Source: Yamagishiella unicocca
Lineage: Eukaryota; Chlorophyta; Chlorophyceae; Chlamydomonadales; Volvocaceae
Assembly: GCA_003116995.1 (NCBI GenBank)
Contig: BDSL01000015.1
Coordinates: forward strand, 434,001 to 498,000
DNA length: 64,000 nt
Reading direction: 5' to 3'
Positions 23,607 through 35,520 of the stretch are shown in pieces. Numbering within the stretch: the stretch's first letter is position 1; each line of letters opens with the position of its first letter. The translations under genes were made by a program, and so were the position numbers. The notes beneath the pieces are model-generated. The model was not told the origin of the DNA. It searched no databases and saw only the letters and a list, made by a program, of their open reading frames with translations.

Positions 23607-26600
23607 ATGATGCCCATTCTCGCGCGGAATGCGGCTGGCTCGTCGCTTGCTCGGCTGGCAGGTGCGGACATCATCTCTTTCTTGAATACTGGGCCAGTGT
23701 ATTGGGCTGCCATAGCATGGATGCTTGGACGGAGGATGTTTAGGCTTCATTGATGTGCTGGCATTGCCGAAGCATCGCTCCGCCCTCGCTCTGGTGCAGG
23801 CTTGCGCTGGGCTGCCAGTGCTGCGTCGAGCCGGGACTATAGCTCGCTCATGACTGCTGAGAAACGTGGACCCGGTGGGAGGTCATCGGTAAGCGGCAAC
23901 CCTATGAACAAATTAGTCCCCAGCCATCGCGCAGCCTCCTTCCGAACTCACTAGAGCTGGTGTGGGCACGCAGGTCAGCGGAATGGTGGCGACTGTGTTC
24001 GGTGCCAACGGCTTTTTGGGTTCTTACATCGTGAACGAGCTAGCAAAGCGCGGCTCTCAGGTGGTGTGTCCGTTCCGGAGCACTGAAAATGAGGCGATGC
24101 ATCTAAAGCAGATGGGCGACCTTGGCCAGGTGGGGCGGCCTGATGGCCTTGTCGTATACTCTTATGGTATGGAGTTATTCCTGGGGCCGTGTGCGTACAA
24201 GCATGGCTTCGGCATGCTCAGGCACATTTCGGTTGCGTGTAGATTGTGCTGCTGCCGGACCTGGACATCCGTGACGACGAGCAGATCAAGCGTGCAATCA
24301 GCAGGTCCAACGTGATCGTAAACTGTGTTGGCATGCGGCTAGAGACCAAGAACTGGAGCTTTGAGGAGGTGCACGTGGACTTCCCAACGCGGCTTGCGAA
24401 GTGAGTTATTTCCCGCATACGATGAATACCTACCATGTTCTGCGCCATAGGGGACTCCACCACAGCCAGATTTCGCGACACAGGGAGGCAAGGGTGTTCA
24501 GGTCCCTGTTGGGTGTAGTGCTCCAACGCAGCCCTCTCGGCTGCCAGGCCTCTCGGTTCGGCCTTCTGGGCCGTCCCTCTTGGCACGTGAACACATGCAC
24601 CCGAACCCAGCAGACGACTCCTTTGTGTGCCGGTTTTCTGTTGTCCTGCATCCCTGTCACCTTGTCCTGCATCCCCCTTGTGGGTTGGTTTTGGTTTGAT
24701 AGGATTGCCGCGGAGGCTGGGCACGTGGATCGCTTGGTCCACATCAGCGACATGGGCGCTGACGTGGCGCATAAGTCAAAGCGAATGCGCACGAAAGCGG
24801 TGGGCGACCAGGCGCTCGTCGAGGCGTTTCCGAGAGCAACCATCTTGCGGTGGGTACGGCCAAAGAATGGGTCGAGCGTCTGGGGCCTTCTATTGCAAAA
24901 ATGCCAGACGCTTGCCGTATGACTCAAGGCCGAGGTTTTAGAGGGCACCAGCGGACGGGGGGTTGGGTAATTGGCGGGCTGGCACGAACGGCCGTGCACG
25001 AAAACAGCTGGTTATCCGCGCCCGGGAGCAAGCTGTCTCATGATGGTTTAGGGCTGCTCACCCAAGCAAAAAGATGGTTTAGGGCTGCTCACCGCGGTCG
25101 TTTGTGTTCATGGCATGGGTGTGTGTTATGTCAGCGGTGACCTACCCGATATCACACCCTCCGCAACTCCGCAAGGGACGCTTTCACGCGTCACGTCGGC
25201 TGTGTCGGACAGCTGCCATCCTGACTATCACCTGTTCGGAGTATCTATAATGCACAGAGCGGCGTTTGGATGGCGCGGCGTCGGATGGCATGGCTGCGAA
25301 ACCTGATGACGGCGTTCCTGACAACTCTGGATAGCACATTTTATTGAGATCGTGCATTGTTGTTGTAGTATCATGGCGCCTGGGCTGGCATTTATTCGAT
25401 GCCAGTGTCTGCGTTGCAACTACATTACGGCAGCCGTGTAGTGTCTCCAGCTCCCATCAACAACCCGTTCACCAACCACGCCACAGTCCTGGCGACATTG
25501 TGGGCATCGAGGACAACTTCTACAACTATCTCATCTACCAGCTGACGCTAACGGTGTTTGCGCCGGTCGTGGAGACGGGATCTAACAAGATCCAGCCCAC
25601 ATACGTGCCAGACGTGGCTGAAGCGGTTGCAGCGGTGCTGCGCAAGCCGGAGACGGCGGGCAAGACTTTCTACCTGGGCGGGCCGGAAGTGCTCACGTAG
25701 GTCTGGGGTGGACACGGATGGGCAGGGGGGCGAAGCCAGTGCTGGAATGGTGGGAGCAGCGGTGCTGCGGTGTCCTTGCACGAGAGTCGGTTCGGGGTTT
25801 CTGCGGCCAACGCAACATGACGAAAGCGTGGGGTTCTCTTGGCGCCGTGGGGCTGGCACATCGCTTGGTCCCGGGGTTGAGGCAAAACGCTTTTTTTTGT
25901 GCCCTGGCAATGTGCACCGCGGTTGCGTTGGGTCGCCAACGCGAGTCGGTGTCCTGGACACAGCTCATCATGAATACCCGCTGCCCTGCCCTCCTCGCGT
26001 CCACGGCCAGCATGCGGGAGGTGTACGACCTTCTGCTGAAGACGCTGCGCATCCACCGCGATGACACGGTGCACCTCCCGGCGTGGGCCGTGAAGGCCAT
26101 GTACAAGCCAGTGGACGCCGTGCGCCGCATGGTGGGCTGGGGTGTGGGAGGGAGGCTGGGGGGGCCCTGTAGAGCTGACGTAGGGAAGGAAACAGCGCCG
26201 TCGGGGCATAAAAGGTAAACGCGAATCGTCTGTGCTATCCTCGTGCTTCCAGCGTGCAGCGGGTCGTGGGATGGTCGTATGAAGGTTTGCGGCAGGTGAC
26301 TCGGAAGCCGAAGCGGTCCTGGGTCGGGCCAGAAGCAAAAGCCCAGCGCGGCGCCTGGCTCGCGACTTGCCTCATGTTATCCCGCTCAAACGCACGCCCA
26401 CGGGTGTCCCGCGCGGTGTTGGGTTCGTGCATGCAGCTTCCTAGCCTGCCCATGACGAGCCCCTTGGCGACGGCGGATTACGTGGAGGAGAGCCTGCGCG
26501 ACAAGGTGGTGCCGGCGGGCGCCAACGGCTACGCTGACCTCGAAATCGTGCCGCAGAAGGTCACGGACGGCATGGCCATCGAGCCGGTGCGCCACTCACG

Positions 26601-27049
26601 TGTCGGCGGTTACAGGTGCGCAGGGATGTCGTGTGGCTCTAGTGTCATTGTTGGGAGATCGGTAGCAGTCCATGTCGTTCTCTACACGGGACGATGACTA
26701 AACACGTACGGCCGTATGGAAGCTCCGTGGCGCTGAGGCCGGGGGCCAGGCTCCCCGGTTTCATACCCAACGCAGTGTGCCGCAGTCGTAATCCATGTTG
26801 ATCCCATGTTACCAAGGTCATGCTATTCGGGTGGCATGACAAGGCACGGTTCACGTGAATTTGTTCGCGCATCTTCTTGTCGCCACCCCGTGTGACCATC
26901 GCCTGGCTGCATCTGTACCTCAGCGCCATACTAATCCCCTATGCCAACCTTTCCACTCATCGCCGTCCTGTACCAGGTGGGGTGATATGGCCACCGTGGC
27001 TAAGGACGTGCCGGAGTCAGTGCGGAAATACTACAACATTAAGCAATAG
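23607..27049 (+). CDS. NUOA9: NUOA9 / NDUFA9, 39-kDa subunit of mitochondrial complex I
   Basis: Nine exons join in phase to 395 aa: 23607-23661, 23800-23888, 23974-24129, 24243-24400, 24703-24849, 25487-25696, 26011-26131, 26437-26615, 26977-27049. The N-terminus [19 protein letters not shown] is an arginine-containing, acid-free presequence typical of mitochondrial import. The mature part begins [20 protein letters not shown], an atypical short-chain dehydrogenase Rossmann fold with a GxxGFLG nucleotide-binding loop at residues 58-64, followed by NDUFA9-type blocks ([40 protein letters not shown]). It ends in a [14 protein letters not shown] tail. The protein is an accessory subunit of NADH:ubiquinone oxidoreductase, binds NADPH tightly, and sits at the matrix-arm/membrane-arm junction. 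It shares a short upstream region with PF6. Confidence 0.92.
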
Positions 27050-30000
27050 AGCGCTGCACAGCTGCTTGTTGGAGGGCCTGTGTGCGCTTGTCTGCGGTGC
27101 CCTTGGGCTTGCCTGGGCTTCACACGTCCGGGCCGCTGCTTGGCTGGAGCAGACAGGCCCGTGGCCATTGGTTTAGCAATCTGGCTTGAATACCGTGTAT
27201 CCGACGTACCTCGTCGGGGGTGGGCGCATTTGGGTCGTGATGTGGTGTCGAGGGAGGAAGGGAGTAGGTGAGGGGTAGAGCGCGATGCCTGGCGCGGAGG
27301 ATTGAGGACGATTAGATGAGGCCTAAGTGAAGTTTAAGCTACGGTCTGACGCAAGTCATTCTTGAAGTATCAGCAGTTGTCGCCGTCAACACAGTTAGGC
27401 GTCGTGGCCAACGCAGGAACACTCCGCCAGCCGGGTGCAAGCAGGGAATCTGAACATCACAGCCACGGTTTAAGCACCGGCCACCAGCCCCAAGTGCCGG
27501 GGAGGATGTGCCCCTCAGGGAACGACTGGCGAGTCACGGTTGGCACCCTTTGGCACTCAGCTGCACACATCCACAACATGAAGCCTGTAGACCAATGCTT
27601 TCATAGCGACCGGGCACCGTTATGGAGTCCACTTTTCCCCTGCATCCCCTGCCGCACTGTGCTGCACAACACCGCACAGTAGTTTTCCATCCCGTTAAGC
27701 CTATCTGGGGCTCAAATTGTGCGTCACTTGCCATAAACACATTCGCGTCCATTATAGGCATTAGCAGTGCGCCAGCTTCAGCGCGCTGCGGTCAGTCTCG
27801 CAGGGTCTCGCAGCGTACCCGCACGCTCCAAAATACTTAGAAACCTGCGCGACGCGTTGCTAATTAATTATGCGAATTGACTGTTTGGCCACGGACATGG
27901 GCCGATCTTCTTGTCCTGGGTTCACGTGTGCTTGCCGACGCTGTCATGTTAACGTTTGCTTGCCACAAACAGCACCAACTGGCGACACAGCGACTTCTTA
28001 TTGTTACCAACGAATTAATGGCGTGGTTTTGCATGCCAAAAGATTACTGCTGATCGCCCACCACGGAATACGGCAGAAGCACGTGCAAATTCATAGTATG
28101 CATGGCGGCATGGGAAGATGGGATGAGTTAAATCTTCTAGCATCCGACCATTTTGCACGTCAATACATTTCGGGTGTCACTTCCAAGTTTTAATAATAAG
28201 GATTTGGCTTCGCGGTTTGTTCCTCCGCGAAACTGCCGCAAATTGCGGCAAGGAGTAATCATCAAACGCAATCGTATAATCATTTTCAGAAGATGGCTGT
28301 TCACCAACAATGATAAGATGTGAGAGTGTCCACAAGTCCGGGCAAGCCTAGGACATGTGGGGGGGCCATGCCGCCGAGACCTCACCATAGGACAATCCAG
28401 CGCTAGCAGCCAGCAGACACCCAAAAAGGCACAGGAAAAAAACAGGAAACCCCGTCGCGCCCACGAAGGCGGGGCCCCAACAAAAAAAGAACAACCCAAA
28501 CGGCGGGACTAGCCAACCTGGGCTGGGGACAGAAACCCCCGGCGGCCCAGGGCCCAGCGCGCTGCCCTGCCTGCCCACCCGCAAAAAAGCCCCACCCGAA
28601 AAGCCGGCCAGTTAAGGGAACATCAGCACGATGGGCAGTCCCAATAAACCAAGGCCTCTAGGACGGGAAAAAAGCAGAACCGGGCAGACGGCGCCCCAGG
28701 CACACCTACCAACATGGTCGTAAACATGAAAAACAGCAATGCGGAGCAAACCGCACGTGACAACAACCAAAAACAGCCCCGGACCCAAAAGGCACCAGAC
28801 AGGCAGACCAGCAGTCCACACATAAATCATCAGGCAGGAGCCGCTCAGGCTCTCCAGGGCAGGCAGGGTTCAGCCAGCACACCGCAAGCGACCACCACCC
28901 ACCACCACCGACACGGAGGAACGGGTACCTGGACGTACCTGGACCCGACAGCACCCCACCCTGTCGGTGGTGCACCTGGCTGAGCAAAAGGAGATGTCCC
29001 GCTAGCTTGGTACCTGCGTGTATTTGCCGACAGCGCTCGCTGTGCGACTTCACTCAGCTAGACACGATATCCTCGCCATCGTGGATGGGAGGCTCGATGA
29101 CCCCACAGTCGTGTACGGGAGGGCAACGTACTCGCGTTTCACCATACACTCTCTAAGCAGTATCACTATGACCACATTCTTGCGTTGCTGTAATCCGCTA
29201 CAAAAATAAGTGGCCGCAAAGACCGGGCGAACCCAGGACAAGAAGGACAGGTTGACCAACATGGTGTTGGTGTTCAATATGTACGTAGGGCCTGTGAGCG
29301 CCGTTGCCGTAGACGGCCGTAGCCACCCCGGAGGCGCTGTAACCTATCACCGCCTCATGAGCTGAAATTGAGAATGGACGGAAAGGCGTTGAATGATGCA
29401 ATCATTCCAGACGCTGCGGTATTCCCATTGGCACGAGTAGCGTTGTTCAGTGTTGTTACGGTGGCCAAACCCAGTAAGCCTGGTTTGGGAGCAAGCACTG
29501 GCATGCTCAGCCCTGCGGAGGACCGCTTTGTGAGATTATGACGCAGACATGTATCGAACGAGGCGAAGCGATGCCGTAGGTGGTAAACCGACTCGTCACA
29601 GTCCTTCGGTTTGGTAACCAAGCATTGTGTCAAATAAAGGTCCGTAGGCATGCAGGGGGCATGTGTGTCACGGGATATAATGAATATAGAGCTAAGGATG
29701 AATATTTAACAGACGATCACAGTCTGAGCTGAAAAAGAACGGGCCATGATGGCATTCGTCCCGCCTGACACCCGACAGAAAGACCGGTATGAAAATGTAG
29801 AAACCCGTCGCCTACCACAGGTCATGTTCTTGAACAGTGGCCAGAAATCCAACGACTGCCGCGTCTAGAACCAGCCATGGTCACGGCTGCGGGCATGAAT
29901 TATAAACAGCGCCTAACGCCAAACGTATTATATATATGTTTCCATGGACAAACTGCAATCTGTGCGCAGAAAACCTTGCTTCCTGAACTATCAGGACCAT

Positions 30001-30610
30001 GACAACTGACAAAGAGGGCATCCCACCTTGCAGATAGGTTGCATACAATACTAGGAAACTATGTTGTGAAACATAATGTGCGTACGCCATTCTGGGAGAG
30101 TGGAATTACATCTGAGTTATAACCTTTCAGGATCGTATGTGTAGTACAGGCCGGAGTGGACACCTCGACCGCGACCAAGCTTGAAGCTTCCTAGGCAAGC
30201 GGAAAATGAAACGTTCCCTGGCGATAACATATGACAAGTAGACAGTGGTTTGTTAATTGTACCTCATCAACTTCGACGGACGCCCGAAGCGCTCTTCCTG
30301 TGTTCTGCTTACCTCCACTTCTTTCCTGAGTTTACTTTATATTTCCTTGACTGCGCACTTTGCGGCGCTGTTGCACACTTTGGTCTCAACAGTGCGCTCA
30401 TTTAGCGACAGACAACGACTTGCTAGTTTCCTTCTGCCGCGACAAGGCCCATGAATAGCGCATATTTCTGGCAACAATGACAGCAGCAAGCATGGGGGGC
30501 CGCGATGTCTCGTCAGAGACATACCGCGCAGCGTTTGCTCGCTAGAGTTCTCGTATGGAAATATCAGAAAGGAACTATGCGTGGTAAGTGCATCGAACGC
30601 TTTTACGTTC
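27050..30610. other. Intergenic stretch between NUOA9 and the pseudokinase gene
   Basis: About 3.5 kb without a gene that I can support. It contains the NUOA9 3' flank, an A/C-rich strand-asymmetric block (28330-28990), AT-richer unique sequence at about 29000-30250, and the presumed 5' UTR and promoter of the pseudokinase gene. Confidence 0.5.
28330..28990. mobile_element. A/C-rich block, possible retroelement remnant
   Basis: This 660-bp block differs sharply in composition from its flanks. The plus strand is rich in A and C runs (several runs of six or seven A next to C tracts), with few T. The minus strand has long open frames of hydrophobic, Cys/Phe/Leu/Gly-rich character that do not resemble any family I know. 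Flanks carry a weak inverted match (GGACAT near 28349, ATGTCC near 28993). Strong A/C skew is common on the coding strand of LINE-type elements, but no reverse transcriptase motif is visible, so the assignment is tentative. Confidence 0.3.
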
Positions 30611-33600
30611 ATGGTAAGGAGCAAATGCATCAGCACCCCGGTTATTACTTCCCGTTTTGCCGTTCTGGGCGACAGGGACGGGGAACGTATGCCCCACCAC
30701 CAGTCCGGAGCTGATGGGGAGCCCAGCTCTTCCGGACGCGCTGATGATGAGCGGCCTGAATCTGGTGACCTCCACTTGAGAAGCGTGGCGCATCTGCCGC
30801 GGTCTTCTCGCAATGGCACGGAGTCGCTGCCCCTTCAACCGGCAGAGGATTTCATGATGCAGGATGAATATGCAGCCCGACGGCATGCAGACCTTAGGGC
30901 TCGCCCGCCCAGTCCATTAGTGCGTGGCCCCAATACTGCTTCTGTTGGGCGCAGAACACGCCGTAGCTCAATTGCAGACCTTCTTGGAATCAAAACTGCT
31001 GGACCGAGTCAGGATACATCAGCAGCGCCCAGTTGTGACGTAACCTTGCATGGCATGGGGGCTCCACCGCCGTCAACCGGCCGTTCGCGACGGGCGTCTT
31101 TCGTCCAGTCGTTAGGCTTTGGGGCTGCGCTAGAACCCGCTAACGGACATCCTGATGCTGCGCATCTCGACTCGACCGCTGAGTGCGCAGACGCAAGCAA
31201 GTCGTTTGGAGGCATGTCGCGGGGTCGCAGGCGTCGCGCCAGCATGCTCGACATGTTCAAACATCCGTCGAATCTAGACACAACCGCTGAGCCCGTCGAA
31301 GGTCCTCCGGTCGCTTTAACGCGTCAAAAGTCCAGCGTGAAGGTGCGGCGCGCATCAGTGATGGACTTCTTTCGCTCAAGCGCGACAGGCATGGCGCCAG
31401 AGGAGCAGGCTGGCAGCACCTCTATGGCTCGCTCTGCACGCCACATGCGCGGCGAGGGCGGCATAAGCTCCCGCGCGCAGCGGCGACGAAGCGTTATTGA
31501 CATACTGGGACAGTCGTCCAAGAAGGTGCGCGCGTGGGACGGTTGTGGGGTAGAGAAAAGGCGGTCAATTGTGCCGGGGGGGAGGTGGCGCCACGTTATG
31601 GTCACAAGTCCAGCGGTATTGCACAAGGGTGGGGGGCTCACGCGCGGGCTTGACGCCTGGGTGCGTGCACGTGTGCCCCTTGCAGGTGTTCGCTAAGCTG
31701 ATGAACCAGGACTTTGAGGATGGGGATGAGGGGGAGGATGAGGCCATTGAGGGGCGGCTTTGGTTCACGTCGCTTGACGACTTCAAGCCTCTGACGTTCA
31801 AGTACGTGTCGGGCCGCTATTCGTCGGCCTTCTTCGCGTGCTCAGTCAAAACTGGCCAGCACTACATATTGAAGAAGTTCGATAAAGGTGGGGCAGGCAG
31901 AAGTGTCCGAGCACCTCAAAACGACGCAGGATGTTTGCGTCAGAACGCTTGCCGAGCATGCATGGCTCCCATCCCCAACATCCCCCTGCGGCCAGCCGCT
32001 CTAGATCGCTCTACATTCTTTCGTGTCAGCGCCACTTCTTTCACGTCTACTGCAAGTGGTTGCCCCTATATCGCCAAGGACCGGCAGGGCTGCAACTTCT
32101 GTACTTGAATGAATGCGCTACCTGCCCTGATGCTGTGTTGCTGCTGCCTGCCCCGCTGCTGCGTTGCTGCTGCCTGCGGTGTCGCAGACAAGATGAGCCT
32201 CTCGGACCTGCGGGGCATCGAGCGCGCGCGTCTGTTCGCCAACGAGCTTATGCACGAACACATCGTGCAGTGCTGCGGCCTGTGGGACGACGACGACGCC
32301 ATGTACATGGTGGAGGAGTACTCGACCAAGGGGGACCTGCTGCAGGTGCTGAGCGACGAGGGGGAGGGGGGCTGGGGCACACGCTGGCGCATCAGGGTGG
32401 CGATGGGATCCCCCCACGCGCGCGCGCTGTCATCCCTTCTGACACACCACCACCCGTACTGCGATAAAGATTCGCGCAGACACCATACATGGGTGCGTTC
32501 AAGCCAACCGCCGTCGCTCCCAGCCAGCCGCAGCGTGTCACGCCCCGCCTTCTTGCAACAGGCGTCGGACTCATCCCACCCCTCCACGCGCCCACCGTAC
32601 GCACCCACCCACAGGACTCGATGTCCCACCCCGAAAAGTACACGGAGGCCTTCATGGCGACCAAGGTGGTCAAGCCGCTCCTCGAGGTGCTGGTGTACCT
32701 GCACCAGGCTAACATCGTCCACCGCGCCATATTTCCCGAACACGTCTTGTTCGGTCGAGAAGACAAACTCACGCTGGGGCACTTTACCAGCGCCATCCGG
32801 CAGACGGTGGACGCGCCCACCGAGCGGATACACTTCTTGGACTACATGGCTCCGGAGATGCTGGCCGTGCGGGTAGATGACCCCGTCATGCCAGCGCCTC
32901 TGATATCCACCAGCCGCGCCAAGGTGGGTGGTCTGAGGGTTCCCGTCTGAAGTGGCTTTCGCTGGGAGGGATGGACGGCCGACGCATTGCGGCTCGCCAA
33001 CGCCTGGCAGTCCCAACGCCGGTCGCCACACGGGTCCGTTTCTAACCCGCCCGCGGTTGCCCCCTCCCTGTAGTTCTCCTCGTCCATGTACCCGAACCTG
33101 CCGACCTCGCCGGGTGGCGATCCCAGCATGCACGACGGGGCATCACCCTTACCGGGCTCGCGCCAGCCATTCCCCGACGTGGGCAGCCTCGGGGTTTCGC
33201 CCCACAGCTCCTACCCTGAGCTGCCCGAGAAAGCCTCGGCCTCCGTCTCCAACAGCCGCAACCCGCTCAACATCTTCCGCTCGGCGCGGCGTCTGTCTCC
33301 GCAGCAGCAGCTGGACGAAGAGGCGCAGCCGAGCAGAGAGCCCTCGTCGCTGGGAGGTAACCGGCGGTTTCGTGGGGAGCCTGCGGACGGGGCCTGGCCA
33401 CGGCACGTGGAGGGAAGCGCGCGGGGCGGGGGTTTCGGAGCTCCGACCGACCGCGCGCCCATCCGGCGACGCAGATCCGTAGTGGAGGAGATGAGCGCGC
33501 CTTGGCTTCGTCCCGTTGGATCCGACCAGCCAGATGACCAGGCCAGTGGGCCAATGGAGCCTCCCAGCGGCGGCGGCGACACCTCGGGGTTTTCCGACAC

Positions 33601-35520
33601 CGACGTCCGTGAGCTGTCCACGCGCGGCGCGGGCGACGGCGAGCGCCCCGACCGGGAGTTGCGCGCGCCCAGCCAGCTGCCGGCGTCGCCGCACCCCAGC
33701 GTCGGCGCGCGTCTAGACACCAGCAGCGAGCTGCCGCCAACCCTGCAGGAGGCCTTCAACTCCCAGCTGTCGCAATCGACGATGGGCGGTGCTGCGGCGC
33801 CGGAGGCGCCGCCGCTGCCAAGGCCAGTGTCCTTGTCTCGGCGGCCCGGGTCCGCTCTCGGCCCGCCTCCTGTCCCTCGCCCCGGGTCAGCTATCGGTCC
33901 CGGCCCGGCGATCGGCCCACCGCCAGACGACTGCTTGCCCGGCTACGCGGCAGACCCCCCGCTGCTCAAGCGCCATCCCAACAGCACCAGCTTCCGTTCT
34001 CAGACCAGCCGCGTGCACGGTCCTGAGGCTGCGGCGGCGGCGTTGCCATCGGGCCCGAGTCCGGGTCCGGGTCCGGGGTCTGTGCCGGGTCAAGGGCCTG
34101 GGCCGGTGATGGAGTCCCTAGTGGTGGAACAGACGCCCACGCTGCCGTACGACAGCGCTGATATGTTGGAGATCAAGCGCGCGCGCGCGGGCGTGTCCTT
34201 CACGACGGCCAACACGGCCTTCGCGGCCGACGACTCGGTCGAGCAGAACGAGGATGGCCGGGCGGTGCGGTCGCGCATAGCGTCGCGGGAGCTGAGCGCT
34301 ACCGCCGGCGGCGGCCAGGTGATCATGGGGCTCCGGACCATGGCGCGCAACATCACAGCAAAGATCGGGCAGGTCCTGGCGGGGAGGGCTGACGTGGCGT
34401 TGGGACCTAGCGTCGAGCCGTACAGCGGGGAGGTGGCGGAGGGCGGCGGCCCCCGGGAGCCCACACCGCGGCAGAGCCTGGCGGGCGCCGCCGACGCCAC
34501 GACCATCATCATGCCCAACAACCCCTGGGAGTGGCAGGACCACTACAACGAGAAGGTCGACCTGTGGCAGGTGCGCTGGGGGAGCAGGGGGCATGGCGCG
34601 GCGGCTCGGCCGCATCATCTAGTGTTGCGGTTGCGTGGCTGGTGTCGGGTATGTTGCATGCGGCGTGTCACCGGTTGAGCAAGGGTCGGGAGGCCTTGCC
34701 CAATACCTTGGGCCCCACTGGGCGGTGTACGGCAAGCGCGTCATGACGAGGTGCCTGCCACCGGCCCGCCGTCATAGCCAGCCTACCCCGTCTGTCCCTT
34801 TCCTCCTCCCTATCCTTCCAGGTCGGCTGCCTTGTGCACGAGATCCTGTGCCTGAGCCTGCCCTTCGAGGCGGAGGACAAGCTGCTCGCCTGCGCGCTCA
34901 TCCTGTGGGCGGACATCACGAACTTTCCCGACCACCTGTCCTCCGAGTGCCACAACTTCATCCGCGCCTGCCTCACAAAGAACCCCGCCGAGCGCCCCTC
35001 CGCGGCGCAGCTCCTGCAGCACCCCTGGATCGTGCGGCACGCGGCGGGCGAGGTGATCAAATCCGTCCGGCAGGAGCGGGAGGAGGAGGGCGCGTCGGTG
35101 ATGGCCAATGGGAAGCCGCTGACGGTGGTCCAGCGCGCTGCCGCAGCCGTCGGGATGGGATGGATGGTGGGCGTGGGCGGTGCCAGCGCCGGCGCCGGCG
35201 GCGGCGCGGCGAACGAAGGCGCGCGGCAGGGCGCCATGTCGTGGCTGCTACGGCCGTGGACGTCCAAGGTCGCCCCTGGGAGCGCCGCAGCCAAGGGCGA
35301 CACGGATGGAGAGGCGAAATTCGAGATGGCCATGGCCATGGTCCAGGAGCAGCAGATCGCTGAAATTAGGAGGAGGTCGGTGGACGTGGAGGCGGGCGCC
35401 GCCCGACGTCACAGCATCGAGTCCAGGCGTCAGAGCATCGAGTCCCGGCGCCACAGCATTGAGTCGGCGCGTAATCAGCAGCAGGCCGATCCGTCGATAC
35501 GCTGGAATGCGATGATGTGA
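30611..35520 (+). CDS. Pseudokinase with a split C-lobe and RRxS arrays
   Basis: Six exons join in phase to about 1,276 aa: 30611-31525, 31686-31887, 32188-32396, 32615-32923, 33074-34570, 34822-35520. The start could also be the in-frame ATG at 30689. Exon 1 is basic and Ser-rich with five RRxS repeats, for example RRRRASMLDMF and QRRRSVIDILG. A protein-kinase N-lobe follows (about 335-440; YILKK gives K368 at the VAIK position; glycine loop degenerate). The catalytic loop reads HRAIFPEHVLF (478-488), so the HRD Asp is Ala and the metal-binding Asn is His. DFG is replaced by GHF (497-499). APE (521-523) is kept. About 510 disordered Pro/Ser-rich residues then intervene before the C-lobe resumes at VDLWQVGCLVHEIL (1040 on). 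The tail carries RRRSVDVE and RRHSIES/RRQSIES/RRHSIES. Catalysis looks impossible by the usual mechanism; a scaffold or regulator is more likely. I know no named homologue. Confidence 0.8.
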
